DNA from: Volvox africanus | Lineage: Eukaryota > Chlorophyta > Chlorophyceae > Chlamydomonadales > Volvocaceae | Direction of reading: 5' to 3' | DNA: 64,000 bases | Assembly: GCA_030268105.1 (NCBI GenBank) | Contig: BSDZ01000081.1 | Location: forward strand, 1 to 64,000 | Shown: in pieces, positions 16,825-30,438 of the stretch | Layout of the letters: the number at the start of each line of letters is the position of its first letter | Position numbering within the stretch: the first letter of the stretch is position 1 | Position numbers and translations under genes: made by a program | Notes under the pieces: generated by a model | The model's database searches: none | What the model saw: only the letters and a program-made list of their open reading frames with translations | Told to the model about the DNA's origin: nothing

Positions 16825-19546
16825 CACGGGGGGTGTTGGAATGTGAGCGACTCTCGTATATGAAAGACTGTCAGAGCAAGTAATACGTTCCAGTGAGGGG
16901 CCGGCCGCTTTGCTGACTTAGACAAGAGTGAGCGCCCAATTGCTGGCGTTCGAAAGGCGGATGGATGTAGGAAACCCGAAAAGCGAGTCAGTCGCGTTTG
17001 TGGGCACAGGACGAGGCGGTGCGTGGAGCAATTGACAGAGCAATTGTGGTGGAGGATATAGGCGTGAATGGGTGCACAGGCGATTCGGCGGTAGCCGATT
17101 TCCAGGTTGGAAAGGCAAAATATTCGGGCGTGACCCACAAAGGGGCTCGTTTTGTTGGCCAATATGGCGGGACACATCCTTAACGTGGTCACCGCCGGAG
17201 TTTCAAGAGAGATCCAAATTCAATTCACAGCAGTCGCAATACCATCGTCGTGAAGATGAATGGACAGGTGACAGACGCAACATTGCAAGCAGCAGCATGC
17301 CACCAAGGTCAGCGGGAAGGCAAATGCAAAGTAACAGCGAATATCACACTGCAAAAAGTCGACCAATGACAGAACAAGAAAGGAATCAAGGGCGACGTGG
17401 TGATGCAGGAGGCCGCAGGATGGATCACCCAGATAACTATGCATTTGTGGGGTCACAGCACAGCAAGGTGCAAGGATGGTGCATGGACTCAGGAGCAGCT
17501 CACCACATCACTTATGATGAACGGGATCTAACAGACGTGGTCAAAATCAAGGAGAGAGATAAGTTTGACATTATGAGCATGAACGGAGGAGTCATGCGAC
17601 CCACAGCCCTTGGCACGTTAAAATTGGCACCGTCTTGCCGTCCGAACGCCACAGTCACAATTAACAATGTTTACGTGGTACCGAGCAGCTATGTAAAGGT
17701 GATATCCGTTGCATCATTGGGCGAAAATGGAGGAAAAATTAGTTTTGGGGACCAATTGGTGTACGTGTGCATATGTGACAGAGTGGTGCTGTCGGGGTGC
17801 CGGAAGGGATATTTGTACAAGTTGGAATGCGAAGTGGTATCCGCCATCAAGCAAGAGTGCGGATTTGTCGGCATGGCTCACGCCAGGCCAGTGGATGAAG
17901 CAAAATCATTATAGCATCAAAATGTTGGACAAGCTAGGCAAGGCGGTTCACAGAAAGCAGTCCGGCAGGGGGTGGTATCAGGCATTGACCCCAAGACCCG
18001 AGTACTGCATTCGCCCGGCACAAACAGGACAATTATGGTGCCCAGAAACAGGCATGAACCATGCAAGCCATCAGAGCACTGAGAGGACGGCATGTGCAAG
18101 CAGGGATGCGAAATTGCCTTGCAAGATTACATGAGAAGAGGGTTTGTGGGTGTGACTCAAACAGGGCACACACAACAAACGAAGGAGGAATGGAACAGGA
18201 GATATGGAAGGGTCGAAGTAGGAAGCTTGAAGGAATTGATTAAGGATGGATTGAAGGGGATCAACGTGAAGTCGAGTAAGGCATCCACGTCTGCTAAGTG
18301 TGGTAACGCCCATTGTCACCCCGGCTTGCTGTGAGCCAGCTGTGAAATGTAAAACTGCTTGTGCAATTGCTTTATCAATAACCCTTTTAGTTTTTCATCG
18401 TTTTAAAGTTCTTCTCTTTTGTGTATTTCTCTTATTGCATTGCATTTCAGTTGCTTATTCTCAATTTAAAGGAGTTTCATATGGCCGATGACTATTTCTT
18501 CACATGACAATTTAAGTCTAAACGTCTAAACAGAAATCGTAATGGTGAAACTGCTTCTCATCATTTACCCTGCTTTTCAAAGTTTTGAAGTTGTTGTTTA
18601 GCATATTGACTCTTTTGTGTGTTTTACTCATTGCAATGCATTTGAGTTGCTTGTTTTAAATGTGGGCACTCTTTTGTGATAACACGATTTCAATCTGGCC
18701 GATGATTATTGCTCTTTAGATGAATGTTTAAATTTTCGTCAGTACATAAATCATAATGCTGCCGGCTGAATAAGCCTTTGAACATTTTGCCACTCTTGTT
18801 TGTTTCATTGCATTTTTGTATCATATTCTAATTTATTTTTTATCATTTCCACTTTTTGTAATACAAATTTTTGACTATTGGTGTTGGAATGTGAAGAGCA
18901 CTCATATACGAACGAATGATTCCCGAGCGCACGAGTAAGAGCAACACTCATATACGAATGAATGACAGAGCAAGTAATACGGCCCATTGAGGGGCTTTGC
19001 TGGCTTTTACACAAAGTCAAGACCATAATGCTCGAAAACGTTCAGGACTATCACCTGGCTGCGGTGAATGCAAAAGGAGGCTGGGACAGGATCGGAGCTT
19101 TTTTTGCCGCCAATAGTGATGCATGAAATTCACAACTTATTGCAGAGATATATGCGTTGAAAATGGAACAAGGCGAAGCGCTGCCGATCTATTTGGCGCA
19201 AGTTAGGAAAATTCCTTACAAATGTTCACGGACATGGTGCAGGCAGGTCAGCCAGTAACTGAGAGGGAGATAACCTGCTGGTAGGACATACAAATAGGTT
19301 TGGAATGATAGTTACAACTCTGAAAGCATCAGGTTAAGCGTTGTTGGAATGTGAGCAACACTAATATATGAATGAATGTCAGAGCTAGTTATACGGCCCA
19401 GGGAGGGGCGCTTTGCTGACTTTTCACAGGTTATGTGCCCCGAGCGCAAGTACGTGGCTTGCCGATTCCCGCTGGCTGTGGACCAGGGCAGGGTTGCAGG
19501 GACGAGGCAGTAAGGGGTAGATCGTGAGAATCGACGGAGTGTCACT
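16825..19546 (+). repeat. Tandem unit U2 (2722 bp)
   Basis: Alleles: Lys160, Leu180, gatatgg, gcttattctc. It carries tacgtggc in the linker, shared only with U3. Confidence 0.94.
17072..17914 (+). CDS. Copia Gag-tail/protease ORF, U2
   Basis: Full 280 codons, identical in protein sequence to the reference copy in U1. Confidence 0.7.
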   Translation: MHRRFGGSRFPGWKGKIFGRDPQRGSFCWPIWRDTSLTWSPPEFQERSKFNSQQSQYHRREDEWTGDRRNIASSSMPPRSAGRQMQSNSEYHTAKSRPMTEQERNQGRRGDAGGRRMDHPDNYAFVGSQHSKVQGWCMDSGAAHHITYDERDLTDVVKIKERDKFDIMSMNGGVMRPTALGTLKLAPSCRPNATVTINNVYVVPSSYVKVISVASLGENGGKISFGDQLVYVCICDRVVLSGCRKGYLYKLECEVVSAIKQECGFVGMAHARPVDEAKSL

Positions 19547-22271
19547 CACGGGGGGTGTTGGAATGTGAGCGACTCTCGTATATGAAAGACTGTCAGAGCA
19601 AGTAATACGTTCCAGTGAGGGGCCGGCCGCTTTGCTGACTTAGACAAGAGTGAGCGCCCAATTGCTGGCGTTCGAAAGGCGGATGGATGTAGGAAACCCG
19701 AAAAGCGAGTCAGTCGCGTTTGTGGGCACAGGACGAGGCGGTGCGTGGAGCAATTGACAGAGCAATTGTGGTGGAGGATATAGGCGTGAATGGGTGCACA
19801 GGCGATTCGGCGGTAGCCGATTTCCAGGTTGGAAAGGCAAAATATTCGGGCGTGACCCACAAAGGGGCTCGTTTTGTTGGCCAATATGGCGGGACACATC
19901 CTTAAACGTGGTCACCGCCGGAGTTTCAAGAGAGATCCAAATTCAATTCACAGCAGTCGCAATACCATCGTCGTGAAGATGAATGGACAGGTGACAGACG
20001 CAACATTGCAAGCAGCAGCATGCCACCAAGGTCAGCGGGAAGGCAAATGCAAAGTAACAGCGAATATCACACTGCAAAAAGTCGACCAATGACAGAACAA
20101 GAAAGGAATCAAGGGCGACGTGGTGATGCAGGAGGCCGCAGGATGGATCACCCAGATAACTATGCATTTGTGGGGTCACAGCACAGCAAGGTGCAAGGAT
20201 GGTGCATGGACTCAGGAGCAGCTCACCACATCACTTATGATGAACGGGATCTAACAGACGTGGTCAAAATCAAGGAGAGAGATAAGTTTGACATTATGAG
20301 CATGAACGGAGGAGTCATGCGACCCCACAGCCCTTGGCACGTTAAAATTGGCACCGTCTTGCCGTCCGAACGCCACAGTCACAATTAACAATGTTTACGT
20401 GGTACCGAGCAGCTATGTAAAGGTGATATCCGTTGCATCATTGGGCGAAAATGGAGGAAAAATTAGTTTTGGGGACCAATTGGTGTACGTGTGCATATGT
20501 GACAGAGTGGTGCTGTCGGGGTGCCGGAAGGGATATTTGTACAAGTTGGAATGCGAAGTGGTATCCGCCATCAAGCAAGAGTGCGGATTTGTCGGCATGG
20601 CTCACGCCAGGCCAGTGGATGAAGCAAAATCATTATAGCATCAAAATGTTGGACAAGCTAGGCAAGGCGGTTCACAGAAAGCAGTCCGGCAGGGGGTGGT
20701 ATCAGGCATTGACCCCAAGACCCGAGTACTGCATTCGCCCGGCACAAACAGGACAATTATGGTGCCCAGAAACAGGCATGAACCATGCAAGCCATCAGAG
20801 CACTGAGAGGACGGCATGTGCAAGCAGGGATGCGAAATTGCCTTGCAAGATTACATGAGAAGAGGGTTTGTGGGTGTGACTCAAACAGGGCACACACAAC
20901 AAACGAAGGAGGAATGGAACAGGAGATATGGAAGGGTCGAAGTAGGAAGCTTGAAGGAATTGATTAAGGATGGATTGAAGGGGATCAACGTGAAGTCGAG
21001 TAAGGCATCCACGTCTGCTAAGTGTGGTAACGCCCATTGTCACCCCGGCTTGCTGTGAGCCAGCTGTGAAATGTAAAACTGCTTGTGCAATTGCTTTATC
21101 AATAACCCTTTTAGTTTTTCATCGTTTTAAAGTTCTTCTCTTTTGTGTATTTCTCTTATTGCATTGCATTTCAGTTGCTTATACTCAATTTAAAGGAGTT
21201 TCATATGGCCGATGACTATTTCTTCACATGACAATTTAAGTCCTAAACGTCTAAACAGAAATCGTAATGGTGAAACTGCTTCTCATCATTTACCCTGCTT
21301 TTCAAAGTTTTGAAGTTGTTGTTTAGCATATTGACTCTTTTGTGTGTTTTACTCATTGCAATGCATTTGAGTTGCTTGTTTTAAATGTGGGCACTCTTTT
21401 GTGATAACACGATTTCAATCTGGCCGATGATTATTGCTCTTTAGATGAATGTTTAAATTTTCGTCAGTACATAAATCATAATGCTGCCGGCTGAATAAGC
21501 CTTTGAACATTTTGCCACTCTTGTTTGTTTCATTGCATTTTTGTATCATATTCTAATTTATTTCTTATCATTTCCACTTTTTGTAATACAAATTTTTGAC
21601 TATTGGTGTTGGAATGTGAAGAGCACTCATATACGAACGAATGATTCCCGAGCGCACGAGTAAGAGCAACACTCATATACGAATGAATGACAGAGCAAGT
21701 AATACGGCCCATTGAGGGGCTTTGCTGGCTTTTACACAAAGTCAAGACCATAATGCTCGAAAACGTTCAGGACTATCACCTGGCTGCGGTGAATGCAAAA
21801 GGAGGCTGGGACAGGATCGGAGCTTTTTTTGCCGCCAATAGTGATGCATGAAATTCACAACTTATTGCAGAGATATATGCGTTGAAAATGGAACAAGGCG
21901 AAGCGCTGCCGATCTATTTGGCGCAAGTTAGGAAAATTCCTTACAAATGTTCACGGACATGGTGCAGGCAGGTCAGCCAGTAACTGAGAGGGAGATAACC
22001 TGCTGGTAGGACATACAAATAGGTTTGGAATGATAGTTACAACTCTGAAAGCATCAGGTTAAGCGTTGTTGGAATGTGAGCAACACTAATATATGAATGA
22101 ATGTCAGAGCTAGTTATACGGCCCAGGGAGGGGCGCTTTGCTGACTTTTCACAGGTTATGTGCCCCGAGCGCAAGTACGTGGCTTGCCGATTCCCGCTGG
22201 CTGTGGACCAGGGCAGGGTTGCAGGGACGAGGCAGTAAGGGGTAGATCGTGAGAATCGACGGAGTGTCACT
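19547..22271 (+). repeat. Tandem unit U3 (2725 bp)
   Basis: Carries tacgtggc as in U2, and starts the tatttcttatc block shared by U3-U6. It has an unexplained extra C (taagtcctaaac) near 21242. Confidence 0.94.
19794..20638 (+). pseudogene. Copia Gag-tail/protease ORF, U3, broken
   Basis: An extra A in the ttaaacg run (~19904) ends the first frame after 60 codons. An extra C in the gacccc run (~20325) breaks the protease half. Both are homopolymer slips absent from neighbouring units. Confidence 0.75.
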
Positions 22272-24993
22272 CACGGGGGGTGTTGGAATGTGAGCGACTC
22301 TCGTATATGAAAGACTGTCAGAGCAAGTAATACGTTCCAGTGAGGGGCCGGCCGCTTTGCTGACTTAGACAAGAGTGAGCGCCCAATTGCTGGCGTTCGA
22401 AAGGCGGATGGATGTAGGAAACCCGAAAAGCGAGTCAGTCGCGTTTGTGGGCACAGGACGAGGCGGTGCGTGGAGCAATTGACAGAGCAATTGTGGTGGA
22501 GGATATAGGCGTGAATGGGTGCACAGGCGATTCGGCGGTAGCCGATTTCCAGGTTGGAAAGGCAAAATATTCGGGCGTGACCCACAAAGGGGCTCGTTTT
22601 GTTGGCCAATATGGCGGGACACATCCTTAACGTGGTCACCGCCGGAGTTTCAAGAGAGATCCAAATTCAATTCACAGCAGTCGCAATACCATCGTCGTGA
22701 AGATGAATGGACAGGTGACAGACGCAACATTGCAAGCAGCAGCATGCCACCAAGGTCAGCGGGAAGGCAAATGCAAAGTAACAGCGAATATCACACTGCA
22801 AAAAGTCGACCAATGACAGAACAAGAAAGGAATCAAGGGCGACGTGGTGATGCAGGAGGCCGCAGGATGGATCACCCAGATAACTATGCATTTGTGGGGT
22901 CACAGCACAGCAAGGTGCAAGGATGGTGCATGGACTCAGGAGCAGCTCACCACATCACTTATGATGAACGGGATCTAACAGACGTGGTCAAAATCAAGGA
23001 GAGAGATAAGTTTGACATTATGAGCATGAACGGAGGAGTCATGCGACCCACAGCCCTTGGCACGTTAAAATTGGCACCGTCTTGCCGTCCGAACGCCACA
23101 GTCACAATTAACAATGTTTACGTGGTACCGAGCAGCTATGTAAAGGTGATATCCGTTGCATCATTGGGCGAAAATGGAGGAAAAATTAGTTTTGGGGACC
23201 AATTGGTGTACGTGTGCATATGTGACAGAGTGGTGCTGTCGGGGTGCCGGAAGGGATATTTGTACAAGTTGGAATGCGAAGTGGTATCCGCCATCAAGCA
23301 AGAGTGCGGATTTGTCGGCATGGCTCACGCCAGGCCAGTGGATGAAGCAAAATCATTATAGCATCAAAATGTTGGACAAGCTAGGCAAGGCGGTTCACAG
23401 AAAGCAGTCCGGCAGGGGGTGGTATCAGGCATTGACCCCAAGACCCGAGTACTGCATTCGCCCGGCACAAACAGGACAATTATGGTGCCCAGAAACAGGC
23501 ATGAACCATGCAAGCCATCAGAGCACTGAGAGGACGGCATGTGCAAGCAGGGATGCGAAATTGCCTTGCAAGATTACATGAGAAGAGGGTTTGTGGGTGT
23601 GACTCAAACAGGGCACACACAACAAACGAAGGAGGAATGGAACAGGAGATATGGAAGGGTCGAAGTAGGAAGCTTGAAGGAATTGATTAAGGATGGATTG
23701 AAGGGGATCAACGTGAAGTCGAGTAAGGCATCCACGTCTGCTAAGTGTGGTAACGCCCATTGTCACCCCGGCTTGCTGTGAGCCAGCTGTGAAATGTAAA
23801 ACTGCTTGTGCAATTGCTTTATCAATAACCCTTTTAGTTTTTCATCGTTTTAAAGTTCTTCTCTTTTGTGTATTTCTCTTATTGCATTGCATTTCAGTTG
23901 CTTATACTCAATTTAAAGGAGTTTCATATGGCCGATGACTATTTCTTCACATGACAATTTAAGTCTAAACGTCTAAACAGAAATCGTAATGGTGAAACTG
24001 CTTCTCATCATTTACCCTGCTTTTCAAAGTTTTGAAGTTGTTGTTTAGCATATTGACTCTTTTGTGTGTTTTACTCATTGCAATGCATTTGAGTTGCTTG
24101 TTTTAAATGTGGGCACTCTTTTGTGATAACACGATTTCAATCTGGCCGATGATTATTGCTCTTTAGATGAATGTTTAAATTTTCGTCAGTACATAAATCA
24201 TAATGCTGCCGGCTGAATAAGCCTTTGAACATTTTGCCACTCTTGTTTGTTTCATTGCATTTTTGTATCATATTCTAATTTATTTCTTATCATTTCCACT
24301 TTTTGTAATACAAATTTTTGACTATTGGTGTTGGAATGTGAAGAGCACTCATATACGAACGAATGATTCCCGAGCGCACGAGTAAGAGCAACACTCATAT
24401 ACGAATGAATGACAGAGCAAGTAATACGGCCCATTGAGGGGCTTTGCTGGCTTTTACACAAAGTCAAGACCATAATGCTCGAAAACGTTCAGGACTATCA
24501 CCTGGCTGCGGTGAATGCAAAAGGAGGCTGGGACAGGATCGGAGCTTTTTTTGCCGCCAATAGTGATGCATGAAATTCACAACTTATTGCAGAGATATAT
24601 GCGTTGAAAATGGAACAAGGCGAAGCGCTGCCGATCTATTTGGCGCAAGTTAGGAAAATTCCTTACAAATGTTCACGGACATGGTGCAGGCAGGTCAGCC
24701 AGTAACTGAGAGGGAGATAACCTGCTGGTAGGACATACAAATAGGTTTGGAATGATAGTTACAACTCTGAAAGCATCAGGTTAAGCGTTGTTGGAATGTG
24801 AGCAACACTAATATATGAATGAATGTCAGAGCTAGTTATACGGCCCAGGGAGGGGCGCTTTGCTGACTTTTCACAGGTTATGTGCCCCGAGCGCAAGTAC
24901 GCGGCTTGCCGATTCCCGCTGGCTGTGGACCAGGGCAGGGTTGCAGGGACGAGGCAGTAAGGGGTAGATCGTGAGAATCGACGGAGTGTCACT
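22272..24993 (+). repeat. Tandem unit U4 (2722 bp)
   Basis: Alleles: Lys160, Leu180, gatatgg, gcttatactc, tatttcttatc. Confidence 0.94.
22519..23361 (+). CDS. Copia Gag-tail/protease ORF, U4
   Basis: Full 280 codons with Lys160 and Leu180. Confidence 0.7.
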   Translation: MHRRFGGSRFPGWKGKIFGRDPQRGSFCWPIWRDTSLTWSPPEFQERSKFNSQQSQYHRREDEWTGDRRNIASSSMPPRSAGRQMQSNSEYHTAKSRPMTEQERNQGRRGDAGGRRMDHPDNYAFVGSQHSKVQGWCMDSGAAHHITYDERDLTDVVKIKERDKFDIMSMNGGVMRPTALGTLKLAPSCRPNATVTINNVYVVPSSYVKVISVASLGENGGKISFGDQLVYVCICDRVVLSGCRKGYLYKLECEVVSAIKQECGFVGMAHARPVDEAKSL

Positions 24994-27716
24994 CACGGGG
25001 GGTGTTGGAATGTGAGCGACTCTCGTATATGAAAGACTGTCAGAGCAAGTAATACGTTCCAGTGAGGGGCCGGCCGCTTTGCTGACTTAGACAAGAAGTG
25101 AGCGCCCAATTGCTGGCGTTCGAAAGGCGGATGGATGTAGGAAACCCGAAAAGCGAGTCAGTCGCGTTTGTGGGCACAGGACGAGGCGGTGCGTGGAGCA
25201 ATTGACAGAGCAATTGTGGTGGAGGATATAGGCGTGAATGGGTGCACAGGCGATTCGGCGGTAGCCGATTTCCAGGTTGGAAAGGCAAAATATTCGGGCG
25301 TGACCCACAAAGGGGCTCGTTTTGTTGGCCAATATGGCGGGACACATCCTTAACGTGGTCACCGCCGGAGTTTCAAGAGAGATCCAAATTCAATTCACAG
25401 CAGTCGCAATACCATCGTCGTGAAGATGAATGGACAGGTGACAGACGCAACATTGCAAGCAGCAGCATGCCACCAAGGTCAGCGGGAAGGCAAATGCAAA
25501 GTAACAGCGAATATCACACTGCAAAAAGTCGACCAATGACAGAACAAGAAAGGAATCAAGGGCGACGTGGTGATGCAGGAGGCCGCAGGATGGATCACCC
25601 AGACAACTATGCATTTGTGGGGTCACAGCACAGCAAGGTGCAAGGATGGTGCATGGACTCAGGAGCAGCTCACCACATCACTTATGATGAACGGGATCTA
25701 ACAGACGTGGTCAAAATCAAGGAGAGAGATAAGTTTGACATTATGAGCATGAACGGAGGAGTCATGCGACCCACAGCCCTTGGCACGTTAAAATTGGCAC
25801 CGTCTTGCCGTCCGAACGCCACAGTCACAATTAACAATGTTTACGTGGTACCGAGCAGCTATGTAAAGGTGATATCCGTTGCATCATTGGGCGAAAATGG
25901 AGGAAAAATTAGTTTTGGGGACCAATTGGTGTACGTGTGCATATGTGACAGAGTGGTGCTGTCGGGGTGCCGGAAGGGATATTTGTACAAGTTGGAATGC
26001 GAAGTGGTATCCGCCATCAAGCAAGAGTGCGGATTTGTCGGCATGGCTCACGCCAGGCCAGTGGATGAAGCAAAATCATTATAGCATCAAAATGTTGGAC
26101 AAGCTAGGCAAGGCGGTTCACAGAAAGCAGTCCGGCAGGGGGTGGTATCAGGCATTGACCCCAAGACCCGAGTACTGCATTCGCCCGGCACAAACAGGAC
26201 AATTATGGTGCCCAGAAACAGGCATGAACCATGCAAGCCATCAGAGCACTGAGAGGACGGCATGTGCAAGCAGGGATGCGAAATTGCCTTGCAAGATTAC
26301 ATGAGAAGAGGGTTTGTGGGTGTGACTCAAACAGGGCACACACAACAAACGAAGGAGGAATGGAACAGGAGATATGGAAGGGTCGAAGTAGGAAGCTTGA
26401 AGGAATTGATTAAGGATGGATTGAAGGGGATCAACGTGAAGTCGAGTAAGGCATCCACGTCTGCTAAGTGTGGTAACGCCCATTGTCACCCCGGCTTGCT
26501 GTGAGCCAGCTGTGAAATGTAAAACTGCTTGTGCAATTGCTTTATCAATAACCCTTTTAGTTTTTCATCGTTTTAAAGTTCTTCTCTTTTGTGTATTTCT
26601 CTTATTGCATTGCATTTCAGTTGCTTATACTCAATTTAAAGGAGTTTCATATGGCCGATGACTATTTCTTCACATGACAATTTAAGTCTAAACGTCTAAA
26701 CAGAAATCGTAATGGTGAAACTGCTTCTCATCATTTACCCTGCTTTTCAAAGTTTTGAAGTTGTTGTTTAGCATATTGACTCTTTTGTGTGTTTTACTCA
26801 TTGCAATGCATTTGAGTTGCTTGTTTTAAATGTGGGCACTCTTTTGTGATAACACGATTTCAATCTGGCCGATGATTATTGCTCTTTAGATGAATGTTTA
26901 AATTTTCGTCAGTACATAAATCATAATGCTGCCGGCTGAATAAGCCTTTGAACATTTTGCCACTCTTGTTTGTTTCATTGCATTTTTGTATCATATTCTA
27001 ATTTATTTCTTATCATTTCCACTTTTTGTAATACAAATTTTTGACTATTGGTGTTGGAATGTGAAGAGCACTCATATACGAACGAATGATTCCCGAGCGC
27101 ACGAGTAAGAGCAACACTCATATACGAATGAATGACAGAGCAAGTAATACGGCCCATTGAGGGGCTTTGCTGGCTTTTACACAAAGTCAAGACCATAATG
27201 CTCGAAAACGTTCAGGACTATCACCTGGCTGCGGTGAATGCAAAAGGAGGCTGGGACAGGATCGGAGCTTTTTTTGCCGCCAATAGTGATGCATGAAATT
27301 CACAACTTATTGCAGAGATATATGCGTTGAAAATGGAACAAGGCGAAGCGCTGCCGATCTATTTGGCGCAAGTTAGGAAAATTCCTTACAAATGTTCACG
27401 GACATGGTGCAGGCAGGTCAGCCAGTAACTGAGAGGGAGATAACCTGCTGGTAGGACATACAAATAGGTTTGGAATGATAGTTACAACTCTGAAAGCATC
27501 AGGTTAAGCGTTGTTGGAATGTGAGCAACACTAATATATGAATGAATGTCAGAGCTAGTTATACGGCCCAGGGAGGGGCGCTTTGCTGACTTTTCACAGG
27601 TTATGTGCCCCGAGCGCAAGTACGCGGCTTGCCGATTCCCGCTGGCTGTGGACCAGGGCAGGGTTGCAGGGACGAGGCAGTAAGGGGTAGATCGTGAGAA
27701 TCGACGGAGTGTCACT
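24994..27716 (+). repeat. Tandem unit U5 (2723 bp)
   Basis: Has an extra A in acaagaagtgag (~25095) and the silent change gacaac near 25603, seen in no other unit. Confidence 0.94.
25242..26084 (+). CDS. Copia Gag-tail/protease ORF, U5
   Basis: Full 280 codons. It differs from U4 by the silent Asp codon GAC only. Confidence 0.7.
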   Translation: MHRRFGGSRFPGWKGKIFGRDPQRGSFCWPIWRDTSLTWSPPEFQERSKFNSQQSQYHRREDEWTGDRRNIASSSMPPRSAGRQMQSNSEYHTAKSRPMTEQERNQGRRGDAGGRRMDHPDNYAFVGSQHSKVQGWCMDSGAAHHITYDERDLTDVVKIKERDKFDIMSMNGGVMRPTALGTLKLAPSCRPNATVTINNVYVVPSSYVKVISVASLGENGGKISFGDQLVYVCICDRVVLSGCRKGYLYKLECEVVSAIKQECGFVGMAHARPVDEAKSL

Positions 27717-30438
27717 CACGGGGGGTGTTGGAATGTGAGCGACTCTCGTATATGAAAGACTGTCAGAGCAAGTAATACGTTCCAGTGAGGGGCCGGCCGC
27801 TTTGCTGACTTAGACAAGAGTGAGCGCCCAATTGCTGGCGTTCGAAAGGCGGATGGATGTAGGAAACCCGAAAAGCGAGTCAGTCGCGTTTGTGGGCACA
27901 GGACGAGGCGGTGCGTGGAGCAATTGACAGAGCAATTGTGGTGGAGGATATAGGCGTGAATGGGTGCACAGGCGATTCGGCGGTAGCCGATTTCCAGGTT
28001 GGAAAGGCAAAATATTCGGGCGTGACCCACAAAGGGGCTCGTTTTGTTGGCCAATATGGCGGGACACATCCTTAACGTGGTCACCGCCGGAGTTTCAAGA
28101 GAGATCCAAATTCAATTCACAGCAGTCGCAATACCATCGTCGTGAAGATGAATGGACAGGTGACAGACGCAACATTGCAAGCAGCAGCATGCCACCAAGG
28201 TCAGCGGGAAGGCAAATGCAAAGTAACAGCGAATATCACACTGCAAAAAGTCGACCAATGACAGAACAAGAAAGGAATCAAGGGCGACGTGGTGATGCAG
28301 GAGGCCGCAGGATGGATCACCCAGATAACTATGCATTTGTGGGGTCACAGCACAGCAAGGTGCAAGGATGGTGCATGGACTCAGGAGCAGCTCACCACAT
28401 CACTTATGATGAACGGGATCTAACAGACGTGGTCAAAATCAACGAGAGAGATAAGTTTGACATTATGAGCATGAACGGAGGAGTCATGCGACCCACAGCC
28501 ATTGGCACGTTAAAATTGGCACCGTCTTGCCGTCCGAACGCCACAGTCACAATTAACAATGTTTACGTGGTACCGAGCAGCTATGTAAAGGTGATATCCG
28601 TTGCATCATTGGGCGAAAATGGAGGAAAAATTAGTTTTGGGGACCAATTGGTGTACGTGTGCATATGTGACAGAGTGGTGCTGTCGGGGTGCCGGAAGGG
28701 ATATTTGTACAAGTTGGAATGCGAAGTGGTATCCGCCATCAAGCAAGAGTGCGGATTTGTCGGCATGGCTCACGCCAGGCCAGTGGATGAAGCAAAATCA
28801 TTATAGCATCAAAATGTTGGACAAGCTAGGCAAGGCGGTTCACAGAAAGCAGTCCGGCAGGGGGTGGTATCAGGCATTGACCCCAAGACCCGAGTACTGC
28901 ATTCGCCCGGCACAAACAGGACAATTATGGTGCCCAGAAACAGGCATGAACCATGCAAGCCATCAGAGCACTGAGAGGACGGCATGTGCAAGCAGGGATG
29001 CGAAATTGCCTTGCAAGATTACATGAGAAGAGGGTTTGTGGTGTGACTCAAACAGGGCACACACAACAAACGAAGGAGGAATGGAACAGGAGATGTGGAA
29101 GGGTCGAAGTAGGAAGCTTGAAGGAATTGATTAAGGATGGATTGAAGGGGATCAACGTGAAGTCGAGTAAGGCATCCACGTCTGCTAAGTGTGGTAACGC
29201 CCATTGTCACCCCGGCTTGCTGTGAGCCAGCTGTGAAATGTAAAACTGCTTGTGCAATTGCTTTATCAATAACCCTTTTAGTTTTTCATCGTTTTAAAGT
29301 TCTTCTCTTTTGTGTATTTCTCTTATTGCATTGCATTTCAGTTGCTTATACTCAATTTAAAGGAGTTTCATATGGCCGATGACTATTTCTTCACATGACA
29401 ATTTAAGTCTAAACGTCTAAACAGAAATCGTAATGGTGAAACTGCTTCTCATCATTTACCCTGCTTTTCAAAGTTTTGAAGTTGTTGTTTAGCATATTGA
29501 CTCTTTTGTGTGTTTTACTCATTGCAATGCATTTGAGTTGCTTGTTTTAAATGTGGGCACTCTTTTGTGATAACACGATTTCAATCTGGCCGATGATTAT
29601 TGCTCTTTAGATGAATGTTTAAATTTTCGTCAGTACATAAATCATAATGCTGCCGGCTGAATAAGCCTTTGAACATTTTGCCACTCTTGTTTGTTTCATT
29701 GCATTTTTGTATCATATTCTAATTTATTTCTTATCATTTCCACTTTTTGTAATACAAATTTTTGACTATTGGTGTTGGAATGTGAAGAGCACTCATATAC
29801 GAACGAATGATTCCCGAGCGCACGAGTAAGAGCAACACTCATATACGAATGAATGACAGAGCAAGTAATACGGCCCATTGAGGGGCTTTGCTGGCTTTTA
29901 CACAAAGTCAAGACCATAATGCTCGAAAACGTTCAGGACTATCACCTGGCTGCGGTGAATGCAAAAGGAGGCTGGGACAGGATCGGAGCTTTTTTTGCCG
30001 CCAATAGTGATGCATGAAATTCACAACTTATTGCAGAGATATATGCGTTGAAAATGGAACAAGGCGAAGCGCTGCCGATCTATTTGGCGCAAGTTAGGAA
30101 AATTCCTTACAAATGTTCACGGACATGGTGCAGGCAGGTCAGCCAGTAACTGAGAGGGAGATAACCTGCTGGTAGGGACATACAAATAGGTTTGGAATGA
30201 TAGTTACAACTCTGAAAGCATCAGGTTAAGCGTTGTTGGAATGTGAGCAACACTAATATATGAATGAATGTCAGAGCTAGTTATACGGCCCAGGGAGGGG
30301 CGCTTTGCTGACTTTTCACAGGTTATGTGCCCCGAGCGCAAGTACGCGGCTTGCCGATTCCCGCTGGCTGTGGACCAGGGCAGGGTTGCAGGGACGAGGC
30401 AGTAAGGGGTAGATCGTGAGAATCGACGGAGTGTCACT
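27717..30438 (+). repeat. Tandem unit U6 (2722 bp)
   Basis: First unit with Asn160, Ile180 and gatgtgg. It is still in the tatttcttatc block. A lost G near 29040 (tttgtggtgtg) changes the frame leading into the pre-integrase fragment. Confidence 0.94.
27964..28806 (+). CDS. Copia Gag-tail/protease ORF, U6
   Basis: Full 280 codons with Asn160 and Ile180, a pairing also found in U15. Confidence 0.7.
   Translation: MHRRFGGSRFPGWKGKIFGRDPQRGSFCWPIWRDTSLTWSPPEFQERSKFNSQQSQYHRREDEWTGDRRNIASSSMPPRSAGRQMQSNSEYHTAKSRPMTEQERNQGRRGDAGGRRMDHPDNYAFVGSQHSKVQGWCMDSGAAHHITYDERDLTDVVKINERDKFDIMSMNGGVMRPTAIGTLKLAPSCRPNATVTINNVYVVPSSYVKVISVASLGENGGKISFGDQLVYVCICDRVVLSGCRKGYLYKLECEVVSAIKQECGFVGMAHARPVDEAKSL

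Noticed and set aside
16824..17192. 122-codon minus-strand ORF repeated in nearly every unit
   Set aside because: It overlaps the LTR-like module A and the start of the Copia Gag-tail/protease ORF antisense, and no domain is visible. It is a shadow frame.
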